Source of the DNA: Bacteroides sp. MSB163
GTDB lineage: Bacteria > Bacteroidota > Bacteroidia > Bacteroidales > Bacteroidaceae
Reading direction: 5' to 3'
Length of the DNA: 64,000 nucleotides
Assembly: GCF_036416795.1 (NCBI RefSeq)
Contig: NZ_CP143867.1
Span: forward strand, 4,642,001-4,706,000
The notes below the pieces were generated by a model. The model saw only the letters and a list, made by a program, of their open reading frames with translations, did no database searches and had not been told where the DNA came from. The position numbers and the translations under genes were made by a program. Positions 46,980 to 56,243 of this stretch are shown piece by piece. The first letter of the stretch is position 1. Every line of letters starts with the position of its first letter.

Positions 46980-47010
46980 TTGGATGAATAAAACAAAAGG
47001 ACTACTTTTG
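46980..47010 (+). promoter_or_regulatory. tRNA-Lys promoter
   Basis: TTG (46980-46982), 20-base spacer, TACTTTTG (47003-47010), then CACCC and a leader of about 20 bases before the tRNA. Confidence 0.75.
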
Positions 47011-47033
47011 CACCCGCAAATAAGAAAAACGAT

Positions 47034-47106
47034 GCACTCTTAGCTCAGCTGGTAGAGCAATTGACTCTTAATCAATGGGTCCAGGGTTCGAGTCCCTGAG
47101 GGTGTA
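47034..47106 (+). tRNA. tRNA-Lys (anticodon CTT)
   Basis: 73 bases forming a full cloverleaf: acceptor GCACTCT / AGGGTGT with two G-U pairs, D arm with AGCTCAGCTGGTAGAGC, anticodon stem ATTGA/TCAAT with loop CTCTTAA (anticodon CTT), and T arm CAGGGTTCGAGTCCCTG. The CCA end is not encoded. Confidence 0.97.
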
Positions 47107-47113
47107 CGAAGAT

Positions 47114-47150
47114 AAGGTTCTGAAAACAATTGAGTTTCAGAACCTTTTTT
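47114..47150 (+). terminator. tRNA-Lys terminator
   Basis: AAGGTTCTGAAA / TTTCAGAACCTT, 12-bp perfect stem with a nine-base loop, followed by a T-run. Confidence 0.9.
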
Positions 47151-47262
47151 CTTTAATTGCCATATTTTTCAATAACTAGACCAAATAGTATCTGAAATCT
47201 TCTGTATCGATGCAACAACAGGAAGGATTTATCTGTTTTTTATATATAGTTTCGATCTTATC

Positions 47263-48501
47263 ATGAATAATTGGAAGAAAAAGTTTATCATAATATGGAG
47301 CGGACAACTATTTTCCATATTAAGTAGTTCCATAGCTCAATTTTCTATCGTCTTGTGGATTAGTCTCAAAACGGGTTCTGCCGAAGTTTTATCCTTCGCC
47401 ATGATTGCGGCATTGTTGCCACAAGCCTTATTGGGAGCTTTTGCAGGGGTATATGTTGACCGTTGGAACCGGAAATGGACAATGATTGGCGCAGACAGTT
47501 TCGTTGCACTTTGCTCCGGTATCATTGCCTTACTCTTTTATCTGGATACGATAGAGTTATGGCATATCTATGTGTTGCTGGCGCTTCGTTCTATCGGCGG
47601 AGCATTTCACTCGCCTGCAATGAAATCATCCGTTCCGTTGTTGGCACCGGAAAAGGAACTGACCCGTATTGCGGGAATTAATCAGGCCATTCAGTCTATT
47701 TGTAATATTGGTGGTCCGGCGTTGGGAGCAGTTTTGCTGCTGGCGTTTGATATGAGTGTTGTTATGTTGTTGGACGTGGCAGGTGCAATTATCGCTTGTA
47801 CTGCTCTTCTTTTTGTCTATATTCCAAATCCTAAGAAAGAAAATATTTCTGCAAAGAGTGTATTGAATGATATGCGTGATGGATTCCGGGTAATTATGCA
47901 GAACAGAGGGGTGAGTTGGGTAATGGTTACGGAGATATTAATTACTTTCTTTGTGATGCCGGTGGTTGCCCTGATGCCATTGATGACGTTGCACACTTTT
48001 TCGGGAACAGCTTATCAGATTAGTTTGATAGAGACGCTTTTCGGGGCGGGCATGTTGGCCGGAGGGGCTTTACTGGGAATCTGGAACCCTAAGATAAGGA
48101 AGATATTGATGATTGCGTTCTCTTATGCGATTCTTGGTCTGGCATTGGCACTTTGTGGAATGTTGCCCAGTACAGGATATGTACTTTTTGCCATACTGAC
48201 AGTAATGCAAGGACTGATTGTTCCGTTTCTTTCTAGTCCCTTTACTTCTTTATTGCAAACGCAATTCAAGCCGATTTATCTGGGGCGTGTGTTTTCGTTG
48301 TTCGATAGCATAAGTTTGTTCCCTTCCATTTTCGGTTTGTTTGTAACGAGTTTCGTTGCAGATGCTTTGGGCATAGGCAATATATTTATCTATTGCGGGT
48401 TTGCTATTGTACTGACAGCCATTCTAATGATGTGTATTCCTTCAGTGAGGAATCTGGAGAAGGAAGAAATGAAACGGAAGGAACACACATTCAAAGAATA
48501 A
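47263..48501 (+). CDS. MFS efflux transporter (macrolide-efflux-like)
   Basis: 412 residues with about 12 hydrophobic segments. The opening WKKKFIIIWSGQLFSILSSSIAQFSIVLW and the loop GVYVDRWNRKWTMIGAD follow the MFS_3 group that includes Mef macrolide efflux proteins. It probably exports a small molecule; substrate not known. Its stop codon directly abuts the stop of the convergent zinc-ribbon gene, with no room for a terminator between them. Confidence 0.85.
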   Translation: MNNWKKKFIIIWSGQLFSILSSSIAQFSIVLWISLKTGSAEVLSFAMIAALLPQALLGAFAGVYVDRWNRKWTMIGADSFVALCSGIIALLFYLDTIELWHIYVLLALRSIGGAFHSPAMKSSVPLLAPEKELTRIAGINQAIQSICNIGGPALGAVLLLAFDMSVVMLLDVAGAIIACTALLFVYIPNPKKENISAKSVLNDMRDGFRVIMQNRGVSWVMVTEILITFFVMPVVALMPLMTLHTFSGTAYQISLIETLFGAGMLAGGALLGIWNPKIRKILMIAFSYAILGLALALCGMLPSTGYVLFAILTVMQGLIVPFLSSPFTSLLQTQFKPIYLGRVFSLFDSISLFPSIFGLFVTSFVADALGIGNIFIYCGFAIVLTAILMMCIPSVRNLEKEEMKRKEHTFKE

Positions 48502-49503
48502 TCATACTTCTCCTAATCGAGTACCGCAATTTCCACAGAATGCTGTATCCGGACTCAGTGAGGTACCACATGACGGACAGAAATTAGGTTTCGTTACTTC
48601 ATTCGGACCATCTTGTCCTTTTTTGAACAGTTCCTTGAATTTTTTGGAAAGCCCGCCTAATTTCCTGTACAAGTCAAAGGTTATTTGCGTATTCGGTACC
48701 ACTTGCATATAACTGCTCATCATCTTCACCAAAATCCAACTATCGATAAAAGCATATTTCACTGTCCATGCCAGAAACAGGGAAATAACAAATGCCACAA
48801 ATCCACTCCAACCGAACAATCGGAACAGTCCGCCGAAGATGATAAATGCTACCAGTGTTACAGCTATAATGGAAATAATTACCATCAAAGTTGTTTTGGT
48901 TGCATCCTTCAGCAGGGTTTTCCAGTTCTGCGCATAAATAACCACGCCATCGGCGGCAGATTTATACGCATTCTGTTCAGGATGATTAAACGTGTATCCC
49001 AAACAGCACTCATCTATATAGCCTAACGAGATATCCAGAAACATATTCATCAGGCTCTTCACTCCATCCGTACCGGGAATGGCTCCCAATAAACTGTCAG
49101 CGATACGTCCCAGGGTTCGCTGCAATTGCTTGACGGACCCGGCTATCAGCTTGTCCAGTGCAAAGTAAACGTTGGATGTACCGAACCGTTCCTTAACCAT
49201 GGCCTTCCCGGTGTTTACAGGGTCGGTAGGTACGGTGCCTGTCTTGAATGCTGTTGCGATAATCGCCACATCTCCTGCTTTCACCAGATAACCGATGTAG
49301 TGGTTGATGATGAAATTCACCACTCCTATTGCTACCAGCCAGATGCAAAACATGATGGCTCTTACTCCTTCGCTGGCAAAAAAAACAGAAATCCCCATCA
49401 GGATAGCAAAGAGCACAATGGCTATCAGGATATTCAGTAATCCCAGTCCCAGCTTGATCCATCCGAAGACAAGGGTTTTAGTAAAAACTTCTTTGGCTGT
49501 CAT
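48502..49503 (-). CDS. Membrane protein with C-terminal zinc ribbon
   Basis: 333 residues. Hydrophobic segments at about 15-45, 50-70, 200-250 and no catalytic motif; the C-terminus is a zinc ribbon, CPSCGTSLSPDTAFCGNCG. It is the last of three adjacent zinc-ribbon membrane proteins (gap of two bases to the previous gene), so they likely form a complex or respond to a common signal. I do not recognise the membrane domain. Confidence 0.75.
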   Translation of the reverse strand: MTAKEVFTKTLVFGWIKLGLGLLNILIAIVLFAILMGISVFFASEGVRAIMFCIWLVAIGVVNFIINHYIGYLVKAGDVAIIATAFKTGTVPTDPVNTGKAMVKERFGTSNVYFALDKLIAGSVKQLQRTLGRIADSLLGAIPGTDGVKSLMNMFLDISLGYIDECCLGYTFNHPEQNAYKSAADGVVIYAQNWKTLLKDATKTTLMVIISIIAVTLVAFIIFGGLFRLFGWSGFVAFVISLFLAWTVKYAFIDSWILVKMMSSYMQVVPNTQITFDLYRKLGGLSKKFKELFKKGQDGPNEVTKPNFCPSCGTSLSPDTAFCGNCGTRLGEV

Positions 49504-49505
49504 GG

Positions 49506-50117
49506 CTATTTCAGTATTTTATATTTGCCGATAACGGGAAGTTCTTTGGCTTTTTCGTTCAATGCATTTACAATTCCAATGATGGCGAGTATTGTAAAGA
49601 CAAAATATACCAGATTCAGGATTGTACCGCAGAGTGAATATATCTCCCACAGTCCCATACCTCGCCACAAGAAGGCGCGCAGAAGGGAAGTAAGAATATA
49701 GTCGGCGATGCTCCAGCCAACCAAAGCCATGAATAGAATCAATCCTTGGTTGGCATGATAACGGGCGAACTTGGATTCTTTAGCGGCTAAAATCGGAATG
49801 AAAACCAGAATGCCGAAATAGGCAAGTATTGCCATGACCTTATTTTCTTCTATATCCTTTTTCTCAAATTCGGCTGTGTTATCAGTCGTATTATTCAGTT
49901 TGCCCAGTTTACTGCCCAGGGCATCGGCAGCAGCAGTTGCCTGATCCAGTGTTTCCTGTTCCTCTGTCTGAACAGATTGTACCGGCCGTTGGGCAACAGG
50001 CTGAGGAGACGGCTCATTGACCGATTGATCTGTATTTATCTGTAAAGGTATGCCGCAAGCCGGACAGAACTTTACACCTTCTTCTACTTTTTGTCCACAT
50101 TTACCACAGAATGCCAT
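49506..50117 (-). CDS. Zinc-ribbon protein with DUF4870-like membrane domain
   Basis: 203 residues. N-terminal zinc ribbon CGKCGQKVEEGVKFCPACG (residues 4-22), a Gln/Pro-rich linker, and a four-helix membrane domain (about 90-195, with AKESKFARYHANQGLILFM) of the DUF4870/Tic20-like kind. It is the middle of the three zinc-ribbon genes. Function of DUF4870 proteins is not established; they are small inner-membrane proteins. Confidence 0.8.
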   Translation of the reverse strand: MAFCGKCGQKVEEGVKFCPACGIPLQINTDQSVNEPSPQPVAQRPVQSVQTEEQETLDQATAAADALGSKLGKLNNTTDNTAEFEKKDIEENKVMAILAYFGILVFIPILAAKESKFARYHANQGLILFMALVGWSIADYILTSLLRAFLWRGMGLWEIYSLCGTILNLVYFVFTILAIIGIVNALNEKAKELPVIGKYKILK

Positions 50118-50137
50118 AGTTATTCCTCCTATTGTTT

Positions 50138-50605
50138 TTAGTTAATATCAGTAATGCTTGTTCCGAATTCTTTTATTGCATTTATCGTATCACCGAAAAG
50201 CAACCCACCGACTAATATAAATAAAGTAGCGAGTATACCCGTAATGAGCAACCATACCAACATTGCACGTGCAAAGTTGCGCTTATTTACTTTCCGGCAA
50301 CCGCCACATGCCCAAATTATCAGTAATATCAGGTTGATAAGCGGAATCAGCATCAAAAACATAATGCCTATATATCCTCCGGTGGTAATCGGCTCTTCTT
50401 TGTAGGTTTGCGCAGGTGGTGCGGCATATACCGGAGCCGGTTGTTGTACCGCCTGCAATTGCGGTTGTACACACGGCTGAACAGGTGGCGATACTGATTC
50501 TACGGAAGGATCAGTTGCTCTGTCTTCTGCTACTGATGTGCCACATGAAGTACAGAACTTCACGTTGTCGGGAATCCGGTTCCCGCAATTTGTACAAAAT
50601 ACCAT
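50138..50605 (-). CDS. Small zinc-ribbon membrane protein
   Basis: 155 residues. Zinc ribbon CTNCGNRIPDNVKFCTSCG at residues 4-22, a Gln/Ala/Pro-rich linker, and two hydrophobic helices (about 75-100 and 115-135). Same architecture as the next gene with a smaller membrane part. It is 20 bases upstream of it and 65 after the gene at 50671. No catalytic residues seen; likely regulatory or scaffolding. Confidence 0.75.
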   Translation of the reverse strand: MVFCTNCGNRIPDNVKFCTSCGTSVAEDRATDPSVESVSPPVQPCVQPQLQAVQQPAPVYAAPPAQTYKEEPITTGGYIGIMFLMLIPLINLILLIIWACGGCRKVNKRNFARAMLVWLLITGILATLFILVGGLLFGDTINAIKEFGTSITDIN

Positions 50606-50670
50606 GATATGTATCTTTTTTATATGTTATTCCCTATTGATTCTTCTCTACACCTATTAAATGTCACTTA

Positions 50671-51336
50671 TCATAATCCCGTAACCGCTATCAGTTCCTG
50701 CGCACTTTGCAGTTTTCCTTTCTTAGTATACATCTCCATTTTCACCTGGCCTATACCGGGGGTGTACCACGTTTTTTCGGTCGTTTCTTGCTTCATCCCC
50801 ATTACTTTGGATGAAGCCGTACATTCCACTATCAGGCATTCCAGATTTCTACCGCCTATGTTCAGCGTTTCTTTCCCCGTCACTTTCACGTCAGTGAAAT
50901 TTGTGGTAGTTTTGATTGCGCCCATGCTGATACTGACGCTGTAATCATCCAATACAGTCCCTACCGATGCATCGGCGGGCAACGTGAAACTGTCTCCGGT
51001 TATCTTCATTCCTGCCATCATCTTACCTGCCATGGAGGAAGGGTCAAATTTCACAGCGCCATCCTTCACGTGTACGGTCGTCACCATCGGTTCCTTGAAG
51101 AGCTCCTTTTTCTTATCGTCCATTACCTGAGTAGCGGTAGTGATGCAGAAGTTTTGCTCGTTCGTCACTTCCACTTTGGTTACGGTCATCTGCGAATATC
51201 CTTCTATCTTACCTTTACCGTTCTTTTCGGCATAAGTCAGGCTTACACCTTCCTTAGCGGGATAATACGGTTGTTGCGCCTGTATTCCTATTGTCAGGAA
51301 GAAGGCAAGTGTGATAAATGCGCTGATCTTTTTCAT
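50671..51336 (-). CDS. Periplasmic protein of unknown function (DUF3108-like)
   Basis: 221 residues with a type I signal peptide (IGIQAQ, about residue 20). The mature part is all-beta: YPAKEGVSLTYAEKNGKGKIEGYSQMTVTKVE and a GIGQVKMEMYTKKGKL ending, a shape seen in DUF3108-type lipid-binding-like proteins. No enzyme motif. Part of the same run of minus-strand genes, 24 bases after the gene at 51361. Confidence 0.65.
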   Translation of the reverse strand: MKKISAFITLAFFLTIGIQAQQPYYPAKEGVSLTYAEKNGKGKIEGYSQMTVTKVEVTNEQNFCITTATQVMDDKKKELFKEPMVTTVHVKDGAVKFDPSSMAGKMMAGMKITGDSFTLPADASVGTVLDDYSVSISMGAIKTTTNFTDVKVTGKETLNIGGRNLECLIVECTASSKVMGMKQETTEKTWYTPGIGQVKMEMYTKKGKLQSAQELIAVTGL

Positions 51337-51360
51337 ATTTATAATAAATTAAATGGTTTC

Positions 51361-52071
51361 TTATTGCTTGCTTATTTTCATTCTGTAATAATATACCGCT
51401 ATGTCCGGATAGACATAATATGCAGTAGAAGAGGTCGCTATGAAGTCCGTATGAAAGAAAGCCTTCCTGCTTTTACTTTGAATATCCTCATAGCTGCCTT
51501 TGAACGATGCATTGTAGGCAGTGGCACAAAAGCGAACCTGCTCCACTTCATTCAGCTCGGATAGCTGCGGACAACGGCGATACAGCAGTTTCACGAACAG
51601 CGACAGATAGATACACTGCCATTGCACATCGTCCAGCCGGAGTATCCGTGCTCGGCGGGCTTCCACGTTTTCCGACAGGTCGAAATAAATTCCGTAATCG
51701 TGCCGCCAGTCCGTCTGCATCCATTCTCGTTCCACCTCTTCGGCAAAGGACGGTTTCATCTGAAAACGTCCGATGGAGAAGTTCGCCATGCGTGTACCTC
51801 CTTGTACATAGAGCGCTTTGACGGCTGCCGTTTCCATTACGTTCTGCAAAGTGGAGTAACGTATTTGTTCGGGAAAAATCACCGCTACCGCCAAGTCGGC
51901 GGGAATTGCGAATTCATTGAATATGACATCCCACACTTTTCTTTGTTTCTCCACATTGTGTTCGGCAGTCGTCCAGTTGTCTTTGAATATCTGCCGGAAA
52001 TCCGGAGTATCAATGTGCCCTCCTAAGAAACACGCTGCAACCAGAACAGCCGTTACAACTTGTAGGTACAT
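51361..52071 (-). CDS. Secreted protein, possibly lysozyme-like
   Basis: 236 residues with a hydrophobic start (QVVTAVLVAACFLGG). The segment DLAVAVIFPEQIRYS followed by FSIGRFQMKPSFAEEVE resembles the Glu-Ser / Gly-x-x-Q-x-x-P pattern of soluble lytic transglycosylases, so a peptidoglycan-acting function is possible; other SLT motifs are weak. It overlaps the upstream gene by 19 bases. Function not proven. Confidence 0.6.
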   Translation of the reverse strand: MYLQVVTAVLVAACFLGGHIDTPDFRQIFKDNWTTAEHNVEKQRKVWDVIFNEFAIPADLAVAVIFPEQIRYSTLQNVMETAAVKALYVQGGTRMANFSIGRFQMKPSFAEEVEREWMQTDWRHDYGIYFDLSENVEARRARILRLDDVQWQCIYLSLFVKLLYRRCPQLSELNEVEQVRFCATAYNASFKGSYEDIQSKSRKAFFHTDFIATSSTAYYVYPDIAVYYYRMKISKQ

Positions 52072-53648
52072 TTCACGATGCTGTTATCCCGCACTATCAC
52101 CCATACCAGTTTGTTGTCCACTTGCTGGAATGCCAAGGGATAGAAAGAAGTACCGTCGTGCAGTGTAACCGAACCGTCGCGCGTGTAAGTAACCTTACGC
52201 ACGCCGCTTTCCGAAGTCCACGTGTTGTATGGCGGTTTCACGCGGGGCGTCTTTGGCTGGAAGTCCCTCGGATCTTTATCGGTCAGCTTCCGTCGCCGGC
52301 CATTCTCGTAAACATATCTCGCCTTTTCCTCACCATCGTACACGATGATGCGGCTGTTGGCGATGAAATCCGTCACCGAAGAAGCGAATCCGCTCTCGGG
52401 CCACCACAGATACTCATGCTTCTTGAACTCCAGCATCGGTTCCATCTGTACGGGCAGCACATTGGGCTGAGGAAAATCACTGTAGGCTTTGTGGAGGATA
52501 TCGGTGAAACTGGTCACCAGGTTGTAGGATGCACGGTTCATGGCGCAGGCGGGAATCATCTCTTCCTTTGCCATCTCCGCATACACCCTCTCCAGTTCCG
52601 GCAACAGGGCTTTCGCGTCATCCAGCTGTGCCTGAAGACTGTTCCGCCACAGTTTGGCGGCGCGCGTGCGATAGTTCTTCATCAGTTCGTCGGCCTGCGC
52701 ATAGAGTTTCTCTATCTCTCCGCGGTCTTCGGTGGCGAATATCTGTTCGTATATTTTCTTCAGTTCCTTTTCATAATCATCGGCTATCTTTTCGCAACTG
52801 GTGATGACACTCTGGTTTTGCTTTGCCAGTTGTTTCTGCTTTTCGCTCACCTGTTGCAGTTGCCGGGTGAGTTTGTTGAACCGGGCGTTGATAGCCTGGG
52901 CTTTTGATGCAGTTTCCATGCTTCTTGCCGCAACGGCAGTCAGGTCGTTTAGTGCATCGGGGTTTTCTGATACGAACTGCATCATTTCTTCGTCGCTCAG
53001 TTTTCCGCCTTTGGCTTTCTCCCTCTTTTCCAGTTCAGCGTCCATGGCTGTCAGCTTGTCCATTTCGGAGCCGGTTATCATGGACTCCTTTGCTTTCTCC
53101 ATGAGCCGTTGCTTTTCCGCTTCGGGCAGGTTGGGATCTTCCAGGAGTTTCATTTCATCTACGGTCAGTCCCATTACGCCTGCCAGTTCCTGATACAGTT
53201 TGTCGCGGGCGGCAAGCATTTCTTCGTCGGAGCAGGTGTTCTGCTGATCCAGTTCTTCCACACGCATATCCACGGCTACAATCTTGCGGTAGTAGCTTGC
53301 GCGGGCTTCTTCGGTAGGAGCCGCCAAGGCGGCTACGGTAGGCAGGGCGGGCAGTTCGTTCAGCAATGCCTTTGCGGTAGTTGCCTTGCTGGGTTGTATC
53401 ATTTCATCCCAGGATGAAGCGGCGACGCGCAACTTAGGAATCCTGTCAGTGGGAGTCGGAGTCGCGTTTCCCGGTTCCCCTTCTTCGCTGTCCCGGTCCG
53501 TGTTATCTTCGGATTCATCAGTGCCAACAACTACATTTTCCACTTTCTGTTTCAGTTTCTTCAGAAATCCCTGGCAATGGGCGGTTGCCGGCATCAGTAA
53601 AGCCAAGGAAAGTATACATACTGGTATCAGTAAAACATTCTTTTTCAT
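52053..53648 (-). CDS. Secreted coiled-coil protein of unknown function
   Basis: 531 residues with a signal peptide (to about AHCQG, residue 27). An acidic Asp/Glu/Gly stretch follows, then long helices from about 100 to 330 with heptad patterns (RQLQQVSEKQKQLAKQ), and a beta-rich C-terminal part (YTRDGSVTLHDGTSFYPLAF). First gene of a six-gene minus-strand run reaching 48502. No family recognised. It probably lies in the periplasm. GC is visibly higher than in the RHS block. Confidence 0.65.
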   Translation of the reverse strand: MKKNVLLIPVCILSLALLMPATAHCQGFLKKLKQKVENVVVGTDESEDNTDRDSEEGEPGNATPTPTDRIPKLRVAASSWDEMIQPSKATTAKALLNELPALPTVAALAAPTEEARASYYRKIVAVDMRVEELDQQNTCSDEEMLAARDKLYQELAGVMGLTVDEMKLLEDPNLPEAEKQRLMEKAKESMITGSEMDKLTAMDAELEKREKAKGGKLSDEEMMQFVSENPDALNDLTAVAARSMETASKAQAINARFNKLTRQLQQVSEKQKQLAKQNQSVITSCEKIADDYEKELKKIYEQIFATEDRGEIEKLYAQADELMKNYRTRAAKLWRNSLQAQLDDAKALLPELERVYAEMAKEEMIPACAMNRASYNLVTSFTDILHKAYSDFPQPNVLPVQMEPMLEFKKHEYLWWPESGFASSVTDFIANSRIIVYDGEEKARYVYENGRRRKLTDKDPRDFQPKTPRVKPPYNTWTSESGVRKVTYTRDGSVTLHDGTSFYPLAFQQVDNKLVWVIVRDNSIVKCTYKL

Positions 53649-53670
53649 ATTCAGCGTATTTTAGGAAATT

Positions 53671-53800
53671 AAGAAGAGAAAGCGACAGCCCGCATCTTCA
53701 TTTTGCGTGCCGATGGGGCTGTCGCCATCATAGAGTAATGAAACAAACTGCACGGGTATTCTTTAAAAGGATACGTATACCAGAGCCATTTTTATTTTAC
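53671..53800. repeat. Structured repeat element, copy C (hairpin plus conserved words)
   Basis: On plus: GCGACAGCCC (53682-53691) pairs with GGGCTGTCGC (53716-53725), then CTGCACGGGT (53748-53757) and TACCAGAGCC (53778-53787), where GGTAT and ATACC also pair. On minus the hairpin runs into TTTCTCTTCTT, so it may end transcription from the lipoprotein gene. The words match copy B at 62451-62530. Confidence 0.5.
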
Positions 53801-53885
53801 TGTATCCCTCACAAGTGTAAAATCACAAGTTTACCACTTCATTCACATTCTATGATGTAAGAACCTCATTCGGTTGGAGAAAGTC

Positions 53886-56132
53886 TTATCTCCTCCTCAA
53901 CAACTTTAGTGAAGGAACTTTGGCTACCATCGTCCGGGTGCCGGACGGACTTACCAAACCTCCCAGAAATCCTTGTAGCTTGCTGTATCCTTCGCACAGA
54001 AAAACTACCAGTTTGCAGTCTTCCATGTCAGAGTCAGTGTCTCCCTGCGGATAGTAAACAATGACGGCATAATTGTCATCTTTCCGGTAGGCTATCTCTT
54101 TTACACCGGTGCTTCCGTCAGTGGCTTCGGGTGTCACAGGCTCGAAGCCGGCGCCTGCCAACAGGGTCTTGACTGCGTTATAGTCTGTCTCGGTCTTTTC
54201 CCTATAACCCAGTACCACAGCAAGGGCATTGGTGCCCTCGAAGTTGAGCTTCAGCATCTTGTCTATCGGCAGTGGCATCTGTGGCATGGCGGCACTGAGC
54301 CCTACATCGCTCCATTGGGTTACGTTCTCTGCTTCCGATACGGTAAGGACATTGGGTAGATACACTTTGCCGGTGATACTGGCATTACTAAGTCCGGTTC
54401 CGGCATATATTTGTCCCGTACCGGTGATGGTTACATCGTAGCCGCCTTTGTCAGAGGTTGCAATGATGAAGTTGGCAAATTCAAAGTTCCCCACAGCATT
54501 GAGCGAATAGTAAGCCGCCATTCCTGTGTACTCGCCCGAGCCTGAAAATTCCGGGATGTCGGCCATGAAGAAATCAGCACAGGTAATCAGCAATTCCTTG
54601 TCCACAACCATTCCTATTGCCTTTTCGGATACCCAAGGAACCACTATTGATCCGCCTCCTTCCATGGTGATTGTGAGTGAACTGTCATCAAATTCCTCGC
54701 AGATTTCCAGTCCGGTGATTACCAGGTCGGAGCCGGTCAGCTCGAATTCACGGCTCATCCTGTCTCCCGTAGCTGTCTGAACCCAAAGCGTGGCCTTGCC
54801 GGAGTTGCCGGGGATGCGTAGTTCGAACTTACCGTCGGCGGTGGTCCATATGGGGGGTGTCTTCACGTCTTTGCCGTTTAAGGTGTATTCCACCCAGACG
54901 TATGCTCCCACCAGTTCGGAACAAGAGTTGGTGATTTGTCCGCTGATTACGGGTATGCAGGGCAGTTCGAGATTGACGTTCTCGACGGTTGAAGCACCGG
55001 GTTGTCCCGGAACGGAAACACTGACTTCCGGAGAATAGAAATTGTAATCCTCACTCTTTACAGTGACAGTCACCGGAGTGTTGGCGGGAACATATACCCA
55101 ATAGCTGCCGTCGCTGTTCGTCAGGGCGCTGGTCTGATCCACAGTCACCAGTGTGCGCGGAATGGGGCGATTCTGGCAGTCGGTCACCCGGCCTTTGATG
55201 GTTACCCGGTCTTCGGGTACATCGAGGTTGTGCCAGGAGAAGTGGCTTACGCTGCCTACGTATACATCGCCTTTCAGCGTGGCTGTCCCCTCTTCTACCC
55301 ACACGCCGGCTTCTTCGTTGAAGTACCACAGCGGGATGGTGGGTGGCGGGTTATTCTTCATACTTTCGGGGATGGGAAATGTCATTTCGGACTTGCTTCC
55401 CTCCTTCAGTTGCAGGGAGTTTCCGCTTGCATCGCTCAGACTGACCTCTACCATACCGTAGGATATCAGTGTGGCGTTGCTCTCGTCCATGCGCACGGCT
55501 GCCATGTCGCCTCCGGGCATCATGGTAGTGAAGTTCTCATTATCCGGTGAGAGGTAGAGCATGTCTGCCTTTACGGTTCCCGAATAGTCTTTTCCGTCGG
55601 CGGTGACAAGAGATGAAGCGGGTATGGCTACTTCCATTCCGTCAGCTTTCAGGGTGTTTTCTTCTGTCGGAGTGAAAGTAGTGGAAGTTGTATTGGTTGC
55701 TCCGTCATTCTTGCTTTGCATCACTATTTGTAGGGAGAGTTTGTCCTGAAATAGTCCGGAACGGGTAACGGTGAAATATCCGTTTTTCTCGAAAGTAAAG
55801 CGGAAACGTCCGTTGGCACTGGCTATGCGTTCGAAGGTGAACAGGCCCATGTCATTGGTCACGGTTTGCGTCTCGCCACTGGAGATGTTTACGCCCGACA
55901 ATGGATTGCCTTCCGTATCGGTCACTGAACCTTCCACATCGGCATCTTTCATGGTCACCGTTACGGTAATAACCGGCGGTTTGGGATCGTCAGGTTCATC
56001 AGGCTTATCGGGAACTACCGGAACCTCGGCTTCATCCGGAAGGTCTTTATCGTCGTCGCTACAGCCCGTCATAGTGGCCATAGAGATTGACAAGAAAGCC
56101 ATCAATAGTAAATACCAGAATTTTGTTTTCAT
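53886..56132 (-). CDS. Large lipoprotein with carboxypeptidase-regulatory-like repeats
   Basis: 748 residues. Lipoprotein signal (MTGCSDDD, Cys about 24) and a Pro/Asp/Glu-rich spacer. Then three carboxypeptidase regulatory-like domains: VEGSVTDTEGNPLSGVNISSGETQ (about 68-135), IKGRVTDCQNRPIPRTLVTV (about 310-380) and ISGQITNSCSELVGAYVWVEY (about 395-465), which are beta-sandwiches, and a C-terminal region of unknown fold. Such lipoproteins in Bacteroides are surface or periplasmic. It lies 111 bases after a small lipoprotein gene. Confidence 0.8.
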   Translation of the reverse strand: MKTKFWYLLLMAFLSISMATMTGCSDDDKDLPDEAEVPVVPDKPDEPDDPKPPVITVTVTMKDADVEGSVTDTEGNPLSGVNISSGETQTVTNDMGLFTFERIASANGRFRFTFEKNGYFTVTRSGLFQDKLSLQIVMQSKNDGATNTTSTTFTPTEENTLKADGMEVAIPASSLVTADGKDYSGTVKADMLYLSPDNENFTTMMPGGDMAAVRMDESNATLISYGMVEVSLSDASGNSLQLKEGSKSEMTFPIPESMKNNPPPTIPLWYFNEEAGVWVEEGTATLKGDVYVGSVSHFSWHNLDVPEDRVTIKGRVTDCQNRPIPRTLVTVDQTSALTNSDGSYWVYVPANTPVTVTVKSEDYNFYSPEVSVSVPGQPGASTVENVNLELPCIPVISGQITNSCSELVGAYVWVEYTLNGKDVKTPPIWTTADGKFELRIPGNSGKATLWVQTATGDRMSREFELTGSDLVITGLEICEEFDDSSLTITMEGGGSIVVPWVSEKAIGMVVDKELLITCADFFMADIPEFSGSGEYTGMAAYYSLNAVGNFEFANFIIATSDKGGYDVTITGTGQIYAGTGLSNASITGKVYLPNVLTVSEAENVTQWSDVGLSAAMPQMPLPIDKMLKLNFEGTNALAVVLGYREKTETDYNAVKTLLAGAGFEPVTPEATDGSTGVKEIAYRKDDNYAVIVYYPQGDTDSDMEDCKLVVFLCEGYSKLQGFLGGLVSPSGTRTMVAKVPSLKLLRRR

Positions 56133-56177
56133 AATGCAAGGGTTTTAAAGGTTGTGATGGATTGGTAGGGCAGAAAG

Positions 56178-56222
56178 GAAGAGTTGCCGCGACGTGCTGC
56201 GGGGCGGTGGCGGCAACTCTTC
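56178..56222 (-). terminator. Hairpin terminator of the small lipoprotein gene
   Basis: GAAGAGTTGCCGC / GCGGCAACTCTTC, 13-bp perfect stem with a 19-base GC-rich loop. On minus it is followed by CTTTCTG, about 20 bases after the stop at 56244; the T-run is weak. Confidence 0.65.
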
Positions 56223-56243
56223 GATTTCTATTTAGTTACCTTT

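Noticed and set aside
52122..52907. Long plus-strand frame opposite the coiled-coil gene
   Set aside because: It is the antisense shadow of a real gene of higher GC; the translated sequence has no motif, signal or supported start.
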